Part shown: piece after piece, positions 51,201 to 61,385 of the stretch
Layout: the number at the start of each line of letters is the position of its first letter
Position numbering within the stretch: position 1 is the first letter of the stretch
Source: Stercorarius parasiticus
Taxonomy: Eukaryota > Chordata > Aves > Charadriiformes > Stercorariidae
Direction of reading: 5' to 3'
Assembly (NCBI GenBank): GCA_013396915.1
Contig: VWZL01000009.1
Location: forward strand, 324,223-388,222
DNA length: 64,000 nt
Notes under the pieces: generated by a model
What the model was told of the DNA's origin: nothing
The model's input: the letters and a program-made list of their open reading frames with translations, nothing else
Database searches by the model: none
Translations under genes and position numbers: made by a program

Positions 51201-54200
51201 GCAGCCAAGTCTTGGGCACTGTGTAAGCACTGCTCAGCGATAATCTAAGCATCCCTCTGCTATGGACATGGTTTCCAGCACAAATCCAAAACAAAGGCAG
51301 CTGCCGTGAAGAAATTAACTCCATGCCAGCCAGAACCGGCGCACTTAGCAATGGTTTGGGGGAACAGTCATGGTTGCCATACAGTAATAGTCACGGGAAA
51401 AGAGCTAGGTTGCTGAACTGTCATCCTGAAGTGGCAGCATTTTAGTATTAATGTTGAATTCTGGTGGTGTCTTGGCTGGAAAGAACATTATAAAGTAGAA
51501 GTTTTGTTCAGGGAAGCTAAACGAGAAGCAAGATACCTCATGGTACCCAGGGTTTCCCTCGCAGTATGTCTCTCCAGAGGTTTTTGAGGAGTACGGCTGG
51601 CCTTGTGAAGGCACAAAAGCCGATGGCAGGGGAAGATCTGATTATGTGAAACCCACCACAATTTCCTGCACGGTACCCAGCCGGTATCTGATTGTTTGCT
51701 GTTCAGCTTTCTATCTGTGAGACAGTGACTTGGTTTCTGCTCTTCCTTTGCTACCTGGGACGTTCAGGAACCCTCTTCTCTCCAGGCTTTTCTGTAGGGC
51801 CAGTAGCCGTGTGCTCCTCACTTGTAGGGGATGGATACCTTCGTTGTTATCCTTGTGCGTCCTTGGTGATGTCCTGCCTACGAATTCCTGTGTGGATCTG
51901 TTCCTTCTGCAGAACCCCTGCTGCGATGGCTCTGCAGCGTCTTGGCACGAGCGTCCCTCCTTGCGCAGGCCCCGGTGGTCTCCTGGCCCCGCTCTCCCGG
52001 CAGCAGGGAAAGCGGCTCCGAGGCAGGCAGCCGGCGCACGGGGAGGCTTGTGCTGCTCCTACCCGTCTGCGTTTCCCCTAACTAGTTTGAGAAGCGCCCC
52101 TCAGTGCCTGCATGGAAGCAGCTTTTTTTCTCTTCGTTAACAAGACCGTCATGGCATAAGATACCTGTTGGGAAGCACGTTCGGAGTGGGAGGTGCTTCA
52201 GTCCCTGCTGAGGGTGTGCAAATAAGATACGGTTTAATTCACTGGCCAGCTCATTTCCGGAGCCGGTGATGAGTCAGTGTGCGTTCACCTGGGCAACTCG
52301 GGGACACCTCACCTAGACGTGAGCAAAGATGCCCTGTGGCACGGACCAGCCATGGTGCGTGTGCCCCTTAGCAGTTCCCTGCCAGTGCTGTCGCGTCTCC
52401 CTCTGCTCAGTAGCAGTTACTTGTGGTTCTCTTTGCTCATTCGGGCTTCCGTGCTCCTCACCTGCCAAGAACGCTTGGAACCAGCTGCACCTCAGGGAGA
52501 GCCAGAGTCACGGGGGGCTCGGAAAGGTCCTTGGTGCACACAGAGCAAGAGGAATGGGAGACGCTGTCCCTGGGGCAACAGCAGGCAGATGTTTCAGGGT
52601 TCGTTTGGGACCGGTCTGATGCTCTGTGATTACTGTTGTCCCCTTGCTTTTTCCAGCTGTGCCCTTAGGTACGCAGTTTGGGTGGGAGTGTTTCTCCCTT
52701 CAGTCTCTGCACATGTTTCCGGCGTCTCGTTACCTGCCAGGCACTCGAGCGCTTGCTCAGGCTGAAGCTGTGTTAAAAGATGATGGGTTATCCCGAGTTC
52801 GGCTGGGAGAGGGGAATCACGTGCACCCCTGTGTATGCAGAGGGGACTGAAGCGTGGCGCGTGGCATCATCTTGTTCGACTGGACTTGTCCTAGATGGCA
52901 AACGTTCCCAGTGAGTCCGTCCTCCTGGGTGGCGGAGGGCATGGAGGCAGTCCACCTGGCCAAACGCAGGTCTCAGCTTTTGGCTGGGTTGAGTTGCGGA
53001 CGGCAGTGCCCGAGACGCAGAGCTTGTCTTTAGACAACGGCAAGAGAGAGATGTGTGTTCAGGGGGATGCCTGCCACCTGTGCCATCGGTCCCGGCAGCT
53101 GCAGACTCAGGCTCTGTGTCCCGCTGCGGCGTTCCTGCCTGTGAAGCTGCTCAAGCGTGGCCTCCCAGAGCCCTGCCGTCCTGGGAGCGGCACCGCGATG
53201 GCAGCGGTTATTCCCACGTGTGCTGTGCGCAGCACATGTCATCCCGGTAGGTTCCAAGTCGCTTTGCACACACCAAGTGGAAGGCTGGCCATAGAAAGGA
53301 GTTGCAAGGACAGCACGGCTCCTCGGAGCTTGAAACGTGGGAGCCGCTTATCGGCTCTGCCCGTCCTTATCTGCAGGAAGTGAGGAATAACCCCCGTAAA
53401 TCGTGTCCCGTAAATCAAACCCTACTGATTGCTCCTCTCATGAGCCTCGTCAGAGGAACCCCGGTGAACAGCAGTGGAAGACACCACGGAGTCACCAGGA
53501 GGGAGCCGTCACCTCGCTGCCCACCTCCTGGGCAACGGTTTGTGTGCCGGGGCAGATAAATCCACTGTCCTCCATCCTTGTTCTCCTGAGGCAGGCCCGA
53601 CTGAGCACACAGTACGCCCTTTTCCAGACAGGGCCAGTGGCAGGAACGCGGGATGTGACTCTGGATGTGCCTGTCAGAAGGCAGTTTTAGGAAGGGAGCT
53701 GAGCGGGGCTGCTCTTCTCCTACAGGTTGTCTCACGAACTATCAGGAACCGGGATCCGAGTGATTCAAGAAGTCAGATTGCCAGCCGGGGTAGGCAGGGT
53801 TGTGCCATCACAGCTGTGAAACTCCTTCCTTGGGAGCCGTGGGAGAAAAACTCACTTGTTAAAATGAACTTACCCAGTTTCCCTAATACCGAAGTCTCCT
53901 GGTGCGGTCATTAGGGAAAAAGGATGCGCGTGTGTAGGTGGGGACAGTGATGCTGGATCCTGGCAGCAGCAGGGAACTGAGTCGGCAGGAACACAGCATG
54001 CCGAGTGCTTCGGTAAATCACCCAAACCAGCCTGTGTTTGTGACTTGTAATCAAAACAAAAATAACGGTGAGCTTCTCTGGCTTTGTCTTAGGCCTTTTT
54101 CCACTGCAAAAGGGACGTCTTTGTGGTGCTGTGCGTCAAGAGAAAGCCCCCGTCTTTATGTAAGAATTGTCAGTGTGTGAAGCAGGCAGGCTCCGATCTC

Positions 54201-54335
54201 TGCCTCTTGTTCTTAAAGTTCCCGGGTTTCCCTGAATAAGATGTGTGAGAAAAAACCAAACCAACAAACAGAAAAAACAGTTTCTCACCTTTCGTGCTGT
54301 GGGAATTGAGAGCATTCGGCATCTCGCAGCAAGTG
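48300..54335. other. upstream flank, no recognised gene
   Basis: GC-rich, CpG-containing sequence with G and T homopolymers near 48708 and 48899. Long frames such as the 217-codon one at 49138-49791 are Pro/Ser-rich, overlap other frames on both strands and have no family resemblance. No gene is supported. Confidence 0.6.
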
Positions 54336-54339
54336 CTTC

Positions 54340-54700
54340 ACGTCTTGCCCGATGAAACAGTTAATGAACGTAGCTTATCGATGCAGAATGCTGTCATATA
54401 ATTTAGAAGGCGATTAGAGATCATGATCACAGTGACAGATGCTGGTGAGAAGTAGGAACCAACAAAAAGAAGAGCGGGGAGCTATTTGTCACAAGGACGT
54501 TAGCTACAAACAGTTTTGGGGGCAAAATTTTCTGGAATATCTAATAGTTTTGTTTCTCATTTGGAAGTTTCTGTCTGAGCTTCTCGGTGCTTAAATGACT
54601 TGGAACATAGGACTGAAGCACTGCAATATTGAAAGGCCTTTAAAAGAAATGACTCTTGTTACAGGGCATAATTTAGAATTGTATGCTAAAACGCGTTCAA
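54340..54700. promoter_or_regulatory. AT-rich island, possible conserved noncoding element
   Basis: About 360 bases of repeat-free AT-rich sequence (AGTTAATGAACG, TCATATAATTTAG, GATTAGAGATCATGATCAC) between GC-rich segments. Candidate only. Confidence 0.2.
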
Positions 54701-56464
54701 GTTGGCCATGCCTTTGTCCGAAACAAGCCATTCATAACTTAGTAACCTTGTGCGTTGAGTGAAGTGGGGATGGGACCTTCGCTGTGAGAGGAACGGGAGC
54801 AACTTCATTGCGCGCTTGGTTTGAGCGTAGGTTGGTGGCATTAATGGCATTAATAGCAGAACTATTGACAACTGCTGAAATGATCTTATTTGGCCGGTTA
54901 CCGGAGTAAGCGTAAAATCAGTAAAAGACGGAATTGGGGATGTACACCCTTCCTTTGCGTTAGCCACTTCCTTTGGGTTGCATCAGCAAGATTGAGACAG
55001 ATTTCAGAGCAACGCGTTTCCCGTGCAGGATTTGGCTCTTGGCTGGTTACCGCACCTCTCCCTCAGGCAGCAGATGACGGCTGTGTTCGGGGGGGGTGTC
55101 CTGAATATATGTCAGCACAGCTGGAAGGAGAAGGAAGAGGAGCAGCGTTGAGGTGTGGACAGCCGTGTGGAAGTCTCAAAACCAGCGAGAAGCCCTTGGG
55201 TCCCTTGTAATGCCGTGCACAGCGGTGGCTGTGGTGGACCGAACAGAACAAAAACATCAGCTTTTCACCAAGAATTGAACTCCCCTGCTAACTGACCTGT
55301 GCAGATAGCTCCGAAATGGGCACTAGAATGATCCGGCTTTGCTCGGGCTGTTTGAGCATCCCCCGAAGGCTGGTCCTTCCATGTCCTTGCACATTGGGTA
55401 GTGCAGCATCCTGCTCCCCAGGCAGCTCTGACAGCTCTGCCCGCTCTCGGGGTGCGGGTTTTCCAAGGGAAATCCAGCTGTGCCGCCCAGGAGGAGCGAC
55501 TGGGGTTTGAAAGCCCAGAGGAGAGGCTGTGTGTGAGCGGCTGCTCGGGGACAGAGCGGTTGTCCGTGGGAAGGCTGTCCGGGGGATGGAGCCGGACAGC
55601 ATTGGCTGTCACCGGAGGGGGTGAGCCCTGGTCTCTGCCGCTCTCAGGCGCCCAGCTGCCGAGTTCAGGGATTGTGATATCAGCTGGGGCTGTCAGCCAG
55701 CCTTGGGAAGTAGAACGGTAGCGATTCAGTAATGGAAGTAGGTTGACAGAGGCATTATTAGACTGCCCTGGCATGTGGGCTCGCTGGGATGTGGAGTCGC
55801 CTGACGAAAACATTGCCCAATAACAAAAATTTCCTATCAGAAAATGAGCTTTCTGTTGCTGCGGTGCTGTTCTTCTGAGGTTTTCCATCTGCTTTACAAA
55901 CAATGTCTGACTGAGCCTAGCAACGCTTCTGTGAGAACAGCATCTCCAGTGACAGTTTCCAGCTGCCTAGCAGACGAGAGCACCCAGGTGCCATGGTAAA
56001 CCCGGGAGTGAATAATAACTCTTCCCATTTTACAGAGGGAGGGGTGCTGTTGCGAGCTGGGAAGGGGCCACCTCGTTGCGTTGTTTCATGGCTGAATGTC
56101 CCTGCGTAGGGACTAAAGATGTGGGCGGGGAGTGTGATATAAGGTCATATAAGCAAATAAGAGAGCAAATCCAAATAGTTCAGTCGACTTCACCTGTGGA
56201 AATGTGGGCGAAGCAATTTTGGCCAGTAGCTCCTCATGGTCCTTAAACTTCTCTGTTTGGAGAAGTTAGCACAGCCTGATAAACTGCATGGTCCACCAGG
56301 CTCGGGGCTTGGTGTGGCCGTTTCTAGGTCTGTCACCTGGTCCCAACCACCCTGGCGCTTCGTAGTCCTGCCTGGCCCTTCTGGGGGGCTCAGGAGGGGC
56401 TGCGGTGTGCTGTGGGGTGCGGAGCGCAGCCGGAGCCCCGAGCTGGGGCTATGGCACAGACGAT
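54701..56464. other. upstream flank, no recognised gene
   Basis: GC-rich sequence with overlapping chance frames on both strands, for example at 55265-55903. No exon with convincing splice sites and no repeat family were seen. Confidence 0.55.
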
Positions 56465-56640
56465 CTCCGTAAGATCTCCATAAACTGTCATGACATTCAT
56501 CTGATGTATGCCTGCTCCTGCAAATGTGAATACCAACAAATACAAATCCTATGCAAATAAGGCCCTCGCGCAGTATGTGCAAATGGTTGAACATCTGAGG
56601 ACTCAAATATTATATCAGAAGTTTTTCACATGCGCGCCTG
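56465..56640. promoter_or_regulatory. AT-rich island with perfect POU octamer
   Basis: The island contains ATGCAAAT (56551-56558), the consensus octamer bound by POU-domain factors, within a repeat-free stretch also holding TGTCATGACATTCATCTGATG and several AAATGTG/CAAAT pieces. It is sharply AT-richer than both flanks. It is a good enhancer candidate, untested. Confidence 0.3.
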
Positions 56641-56966
56641 TTCCAAAATTTGCTGGTACAGAGCCCTTCTGTGTTCCCATGGGAACCCTCAGGTGAGGGA
56701 GGGAGATGTGCCAGCTGCTCCCCGTCAGCTCAAAGGAGCACACGAAGCAGGAAGGATCTCCTCCTCGCCCGATTCCCTGTCCTTCCCCGAGCCCCCAGCT
56801 CCTGCCTGCTCCGAAGGGCTCGCGCCAGCCCCTGGGGCACCCCTCGGTGGGGGGAAAAGGTGGATGCGAAGCGTTCCTCGGAAAAGGAAGCGGGACCCTC
56901 TGCCAACTGGCAAAGAGCGAGCGCTGGCACTCGCTGCAGAAGAGAAATTATTCATCCATTCTGCAG

Positions 56967-57066
56967 GAGCACATCCTGGGAATCCCCCTCCCAGCCACGC
57001 TCGCTGCAGCCGAAGGGGTTTGGGTGCCTAAGCGCCCCAAAGAGGCGAGGAAGGTTGTTCTGCCGG
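56967..57066 (+). other. candidate plus-strand exon, function unknown
   Basis: A 100-nt block between acceptor TTATTCATCCATTCTGCAG and donor CCGG|GTAAGA. The frame from the first base is open (EHILGIPLPATLAAAEGVWV, then a basic stretch PKRPKEARKVVLPG) and is part of a 178-codon open frame at 56706-57242. The frame is in GC-rich sequence with other open frames alongside, so length is weak evidence. No family is recognised. Confidence 0.22.
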
Positions 57067-60000
57067 GTAAGAAAGTCTCACCCCTCGCGGACAACAGGGA
57101 GAAGGAAGCGGAGGACGGCTTTTGCGTGGTTTGCCCGAGACAGCAGGAAGGAAAGGCGGGGGTGGGGTGTGAATTGAGTTGCCCTGTGCTCCCATCCAGG
57201 GCCGTGGGGAGTTCGGTTCACAACAGGAACAGAAAAAGGTAGAAATAACTGGGAAGCATGCAAGAACTTTAAGTGTAAAAACAGGATGCAGAGCTCCCTT
57301 TCAGCTCCCAGTGAAAGCTCAGGGGCCCGAGGGGGTTTCAAAATTGAGCTGGATCTTGTCAAACAGAAGTGTGCTGGATACAGCAGGGTTCATAGGAACC
57401 TCCTAGGAATAACGGGGGGGGAGAATAACCCGGTAGTCGACATACAGCCAACCAGAGGCAATGCTCCAGATGGCGGGACCAGAAGCGTAGGGATGAGGAC
57501 CTCAATGACAACTGTTGGGAGAAGGGATGTGAGGATGTGTGTTGTTTAAGTACAGAACTGTTCGGGTTGCTCTTCCCGTCTTAAGCCGCTGCTGCTGCAC
57601 AGTGAAGGACGGTGAGTCAGGAGAGGGCGCGAGTCTTGGGGGGGCGTTATATCCCACAGGAGGAGTCATCTCCCTCGTAAACAGGCCAGCGTTGGTGGTG
57701 CTGATGTGGAGATGGAAGATTTGAGCTCTGAATCGCCCTCTGGAGGCACGTGCCTTGCCATGGGCTGTGGGATGCTCACCTGGCTGAAGAAGGAGGGTGC
57801 CTACGGAGGAAGGGAGCATCTTGACGTTTGCTCTGATCTTCAGGTCCCAGATGTGGTGAAGCAAACAAGGCGGATGTGCCAGCAGCTACAAGACCCCCGC
57901 CTCCCAGCCTTCCCCTCCGTGCCCTCAACTGTACAGACGCTTTCAAGCGAGGAAGCTTTCTGCTAAATTTTGTGCTTGAAGAAAAAAAAAAAGTCTGTTG
58001 TCTGATCGGCAGCAGCAAGCCCTGTGGGATGAGATCACAGTCACTCATAAGGTAAGGAAGCAACTATTATGAGCATGGCGCCCCCCCCTCCCTTAATAAA
58101 AAATAAAGCCTCTGCCAGTGGGTTAAAAGTTAGGGCCAGCAACCCATGGTATGTGGATAAATCTTCATTCTTAGCCCATTAAATCACCAGGCTGCTCATT
58201 CAGGAGGGGTTCACAGGAGGTAATACAAGACCGACCTTTGCTCTGCCGTAAACGCCAGCGCCCGTGAACCAGCTCAATCAACGCGCTTTTCCTTTTTTTC
58301 TTTCTTTTTTTTTTTTGGCTCCCTTGCCTTTGTGCCGTTTGTCTTGCCATGGGGCTGCGGGATTAGTGCAGCCTCTTGCCAGGCAGCGGCGGGATGCGGG
58401 GCTCCTCGTGTTCCTGCCTTGCCTGCGGCAGCCGGGCACGGCCCCACGGCACCGCGCGGACCCTGGGCTTGTCCCGATGGCTTCCTCGGGGCTGGCCACG
58501 CCTCTAGCTCTTCGGCTGTCTCGGACTGTTGGGTTTTTTCCTCTCATCGCAGACTTGTTATCTTTCAAAATAGGCTGCGTTGCTGGTTTTCACAGCAGCA
58601 AGGGAAAAAATGTGGCTTGTCTTGATAGCCAGATTGTATGTTTGTTTGTTCTTTTATTTTTTGGCTCCTTAGGAGCTTTTTGCCACTTTGCACTTTCTAA
58701 TTGTCTCTTTTTTTTCTAATGCGGGCCCTTCTTATGCTCAAAGCCAAAATTTTTTATTGTGACTTTATATTACCTGCTGGCTAGAACTGAATGGGGAAAA
58801 AAAAAAAAACGCGTTCAGGCTTAAGGGTCTGTGAAAGTAGGAAAACAGAAAAGCTAATTTGAAGGTTTTCTTCTGTGATAAAATAGGAAAAAAAAAAAAA
58901 GGGAGAGTTTAGAGGTGGAAGACCTGGCTGCACAGGGAGCTCTACCTTAAGCTTTGTAACAGAGTTCCTTCTAACTTCCAGGGAGGAAAGCAGGATTGTG
59001 GTTAACATCGCTGGGGGAAAAAAAACATGCCAAAAAGGAATTGCTTGGGCACCCAGACAATTTGCAGTGCAGGATAATAGAGCAGGGACTCGGCAGGAGA
59101 TATTAGGTGGTGAGCAGGTCCGTTGTGTGCATAGCAAGAAGGTTTAGCAGCGGCTGTGGTGGGCCCAAGGTCCCGGTGAGGGAGGCTGTGCTTGCTGAAA
59201 CGGGATGCACAGAAAGGGAAGGCAGACCTTGGTCTCTTGGGAGAAAGGCATCCATGTGTCTTCGATGATGTTGTTGTGTCTGAGATGGCAAAAAGCTTTG
59301 GAGACCTTGTGGAGTGACAATGTTTTGCTGAAAAGGTGCGCGGGGGAGTCGTTGTTTTGCTGTTTGGCTTTAACAATGGAAATAACAAAAGGGGTGGCAG
59401 AAAAGGCAAGTGTTTTTCAGAGGCGTTGCTATTTTCCCCCTCGGGAGGTGTGCCCGCTTGGCTGGTGCTGCCCGGAGCTGCCGAGTGCCGAGGGCTGGCT
59501 GTGCCAGGGATTTACAGCTTCAGAGGAGGCAGGAGTGAGCTGCGGAACAACTTGCGAGCGTGTTTGATCACCCCCATAATTTCAGTCCCCGTGTGCGCTG
59601 ACAAACCGAAAGACAGAGGCGGTGGAGGCGACAGGGAATTCTAAAAAACATTTGGTCTGAATAGTGAGGCTGAATGTTAAATAGCAACGTTCTGAAATAG
59701 TTCATCACAGCAAAGTCTCGGGCGAAGAGGACGGGGGCTCTGGGGATGAGGAGCACCATGAGTGGTGCTGCCGGAGATGGTTAATGGGAATCGGGTGTCG
59801 ATTCCTGTTCACCTGCCCGTGCTGGGTCTGGCAGGAGGGCTCCTGCCTTGGCCGTGGGGTCTGAAGCGCCCGTACTGGTGGGGGGATGCTCCATGTGAGC
59901 GCCGGGACGGACTCTGGGCAAGTTATACCGACCCAAACGCGAGAGAGACGGCGAAGCTCAGCGCTGCCCTGACGCCTCTGGCTGGCGCACAGAAGCAGCC

Positions 60001-60470
60001 CATGTGGGTGCCGCTGGCCCTGCTGGGGACAAACCCCCGGCCGTGGGGCATCTCCTTTGTTCCTCGGTGGCGATGGAACCCCGGCTCGCCGGGACCCAGC
60101 CCAGCTCAGGGCTCGGCAGCTGCCGTCTGCCTCCGACCATGCGTCTGAAATCGGCCGTTTCCTTCACAACTATTGTTTCCTGGAGCGTATTCCCAAAGGG
60201 TTTGTGCAGCCTACTTGCTCCGCATCGGCCCACGAGCAGGGACGACTGACCGGTTTTCCCCGGGAGGTTGTTCCTGGCTGAGCAGACTTCACTCTGCACA
60301 ACCCATCTTGTTAAAGGCGGTTCCCTTCCTCGCTTTCGTTCCTCGAGTTGTAACGGGCGTTCTGGGGCTGCTGGAATAATGTCTGTCTTTGTTCTGACAT
60401 GAGACCCTTGCGTAGATACACGATCCCCCCCCCACCCCACCCCCCAAAATGCATCCTTTAAAATAGATTA
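57067..60470. other. upstream flank, no recognised gene
   Basis: A mixed region with a repeat-free block at about 58110-58235 (GGTTAAAAGTTAGGG, GCCCATTAAATCACC), A-tracts near 57980, 58798 and 58890, and C-rich simple sequence near 60425. A segment at 57844-58051 has splice-like borders but contains a poly-A run and stops. No gene is supported. Confidence 0.55.
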
Positions 60471-60821
60471 AATGCCTTTTTGTAAATTGCAATTTAAAAT
60501 GATTTTGACAGAAAGGATGGAGGAATCATACATAGAAGGAAAAAAAAAATCTTTTAAAATGAGAAGCGAGGCAAATATAGTTGAGTAGTATACTAGTTAC
60601 AGAACGAACAGCATATTGTATGTGCTGTGTTAGAGGTATGTTATGAATAACAAAAGCACTGGAGCATTTACATATTTGTTTTCAGAAATCCTGGCAGTTG
60701 GATTTCACCATTCTGTGCCTCTTTGCCAGAATCACTAAACAGTGGTACATATGGCTTCTGAAGTACCATATGCCGTAGAAAACGTTAGCTGATGCCTATA
60801 GTGATGCGACACACTATAGTC
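60470..60821. promoter_or_regulatory. AT-rich island, possible conserved element or 3' flank
   Basis: About 350 bases with low GC and no repeat character, holding CATATGG/CCATATG arms (60748-60754 and 60766-60772) that could pair over an 11-base loop. It lies immediately beyond the AATAAA of the candidate terminal exon, so it is either the 3' flank of that unit or an independent conserved element. Confidence 0.18.
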
Positions 60822-61385
60822 TTTATTTAGATTTTTTTGCAGTTTTGAACAAAGAATATTAGATCATGCAAAACATTGTGCAAGCAGCATGTAGTAGTAC
60901 ATACAGTAAAACATAATACACTGCACCCAAAGAAAAGCAAACTCGAAAAAGGGGAAGGCACGGGGGTATTGCGAATTACAACGTGCACGTGCCAAGAAAC
61001 GCATCGAACGGCGTGACACGGTTTTGTACGGCTGAGGCAGGAGATGTTGGAGCGCTTCAAGCGAGGAGTTAAGAGGCAGAGCTCTGTGGACGTACAGATT
61101 TTGAATCCAGTCCCAGATCTGAGAGACGTTCCCTTTTTCCAAAAAGCACTTAGGCTTAAATTTAAGTACATGCTTGAAATCCTGTGAGAGCGAAGGGAAC
61201 ACATGCGTGAGCGCTTTTCTGCGCAGAGCCCTCACGGTAAGAGCAGCGATAACTCTGTTCTCTCCCACGTAGTTGGCTGGAAATAGTGACAATGAACACA
61301 ATTTTAATGAGTCGTGTGAGAAACACCTTGAAAATAAAATGAAATATGGTTTCAAACGCCATGTCCACTGAGTCCAACCTGGCAT
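60822..61385 (-). other. candidate terminal exon with AATAAA, unknown protein
   Basis: A 173-codon minus-strand frame (60864-61385) ends 36 bases before AATAAA (60822-60827 on the minus strand). Inside it at about 61280 is an acceptor-like CATTGTCACTATTTCCAG, after which the frame reads through to the stop; it includes FLEKGNVSQIWDWIQNLYVH and a C-terminal aromatic/hydrophobic stretch. The moderate GC of this block makes a frame this long less expected by chance than those in the GC-rich areas. I do not recognise the protein; it may equally be noncoding. Confidence 0.2.

Noticed and set aside
57844..58051. Plus-strand block between TCTGATCTTCAG and AAG|GTAAGG
   Set aside because: It contains a poly-A run and in-frame stops; not convincing as an exon.
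61000..61100. Faint similarity of SLEALQHLLPQPYKTVSRRSMR to the conserved cytoplasmic tail of ANTXR proteins, suggesting a tandem paralogue
   Set aside because: Only scattered residues match, the adjacent tail motifs are absent, and no other ANTXR exon was found to the right.
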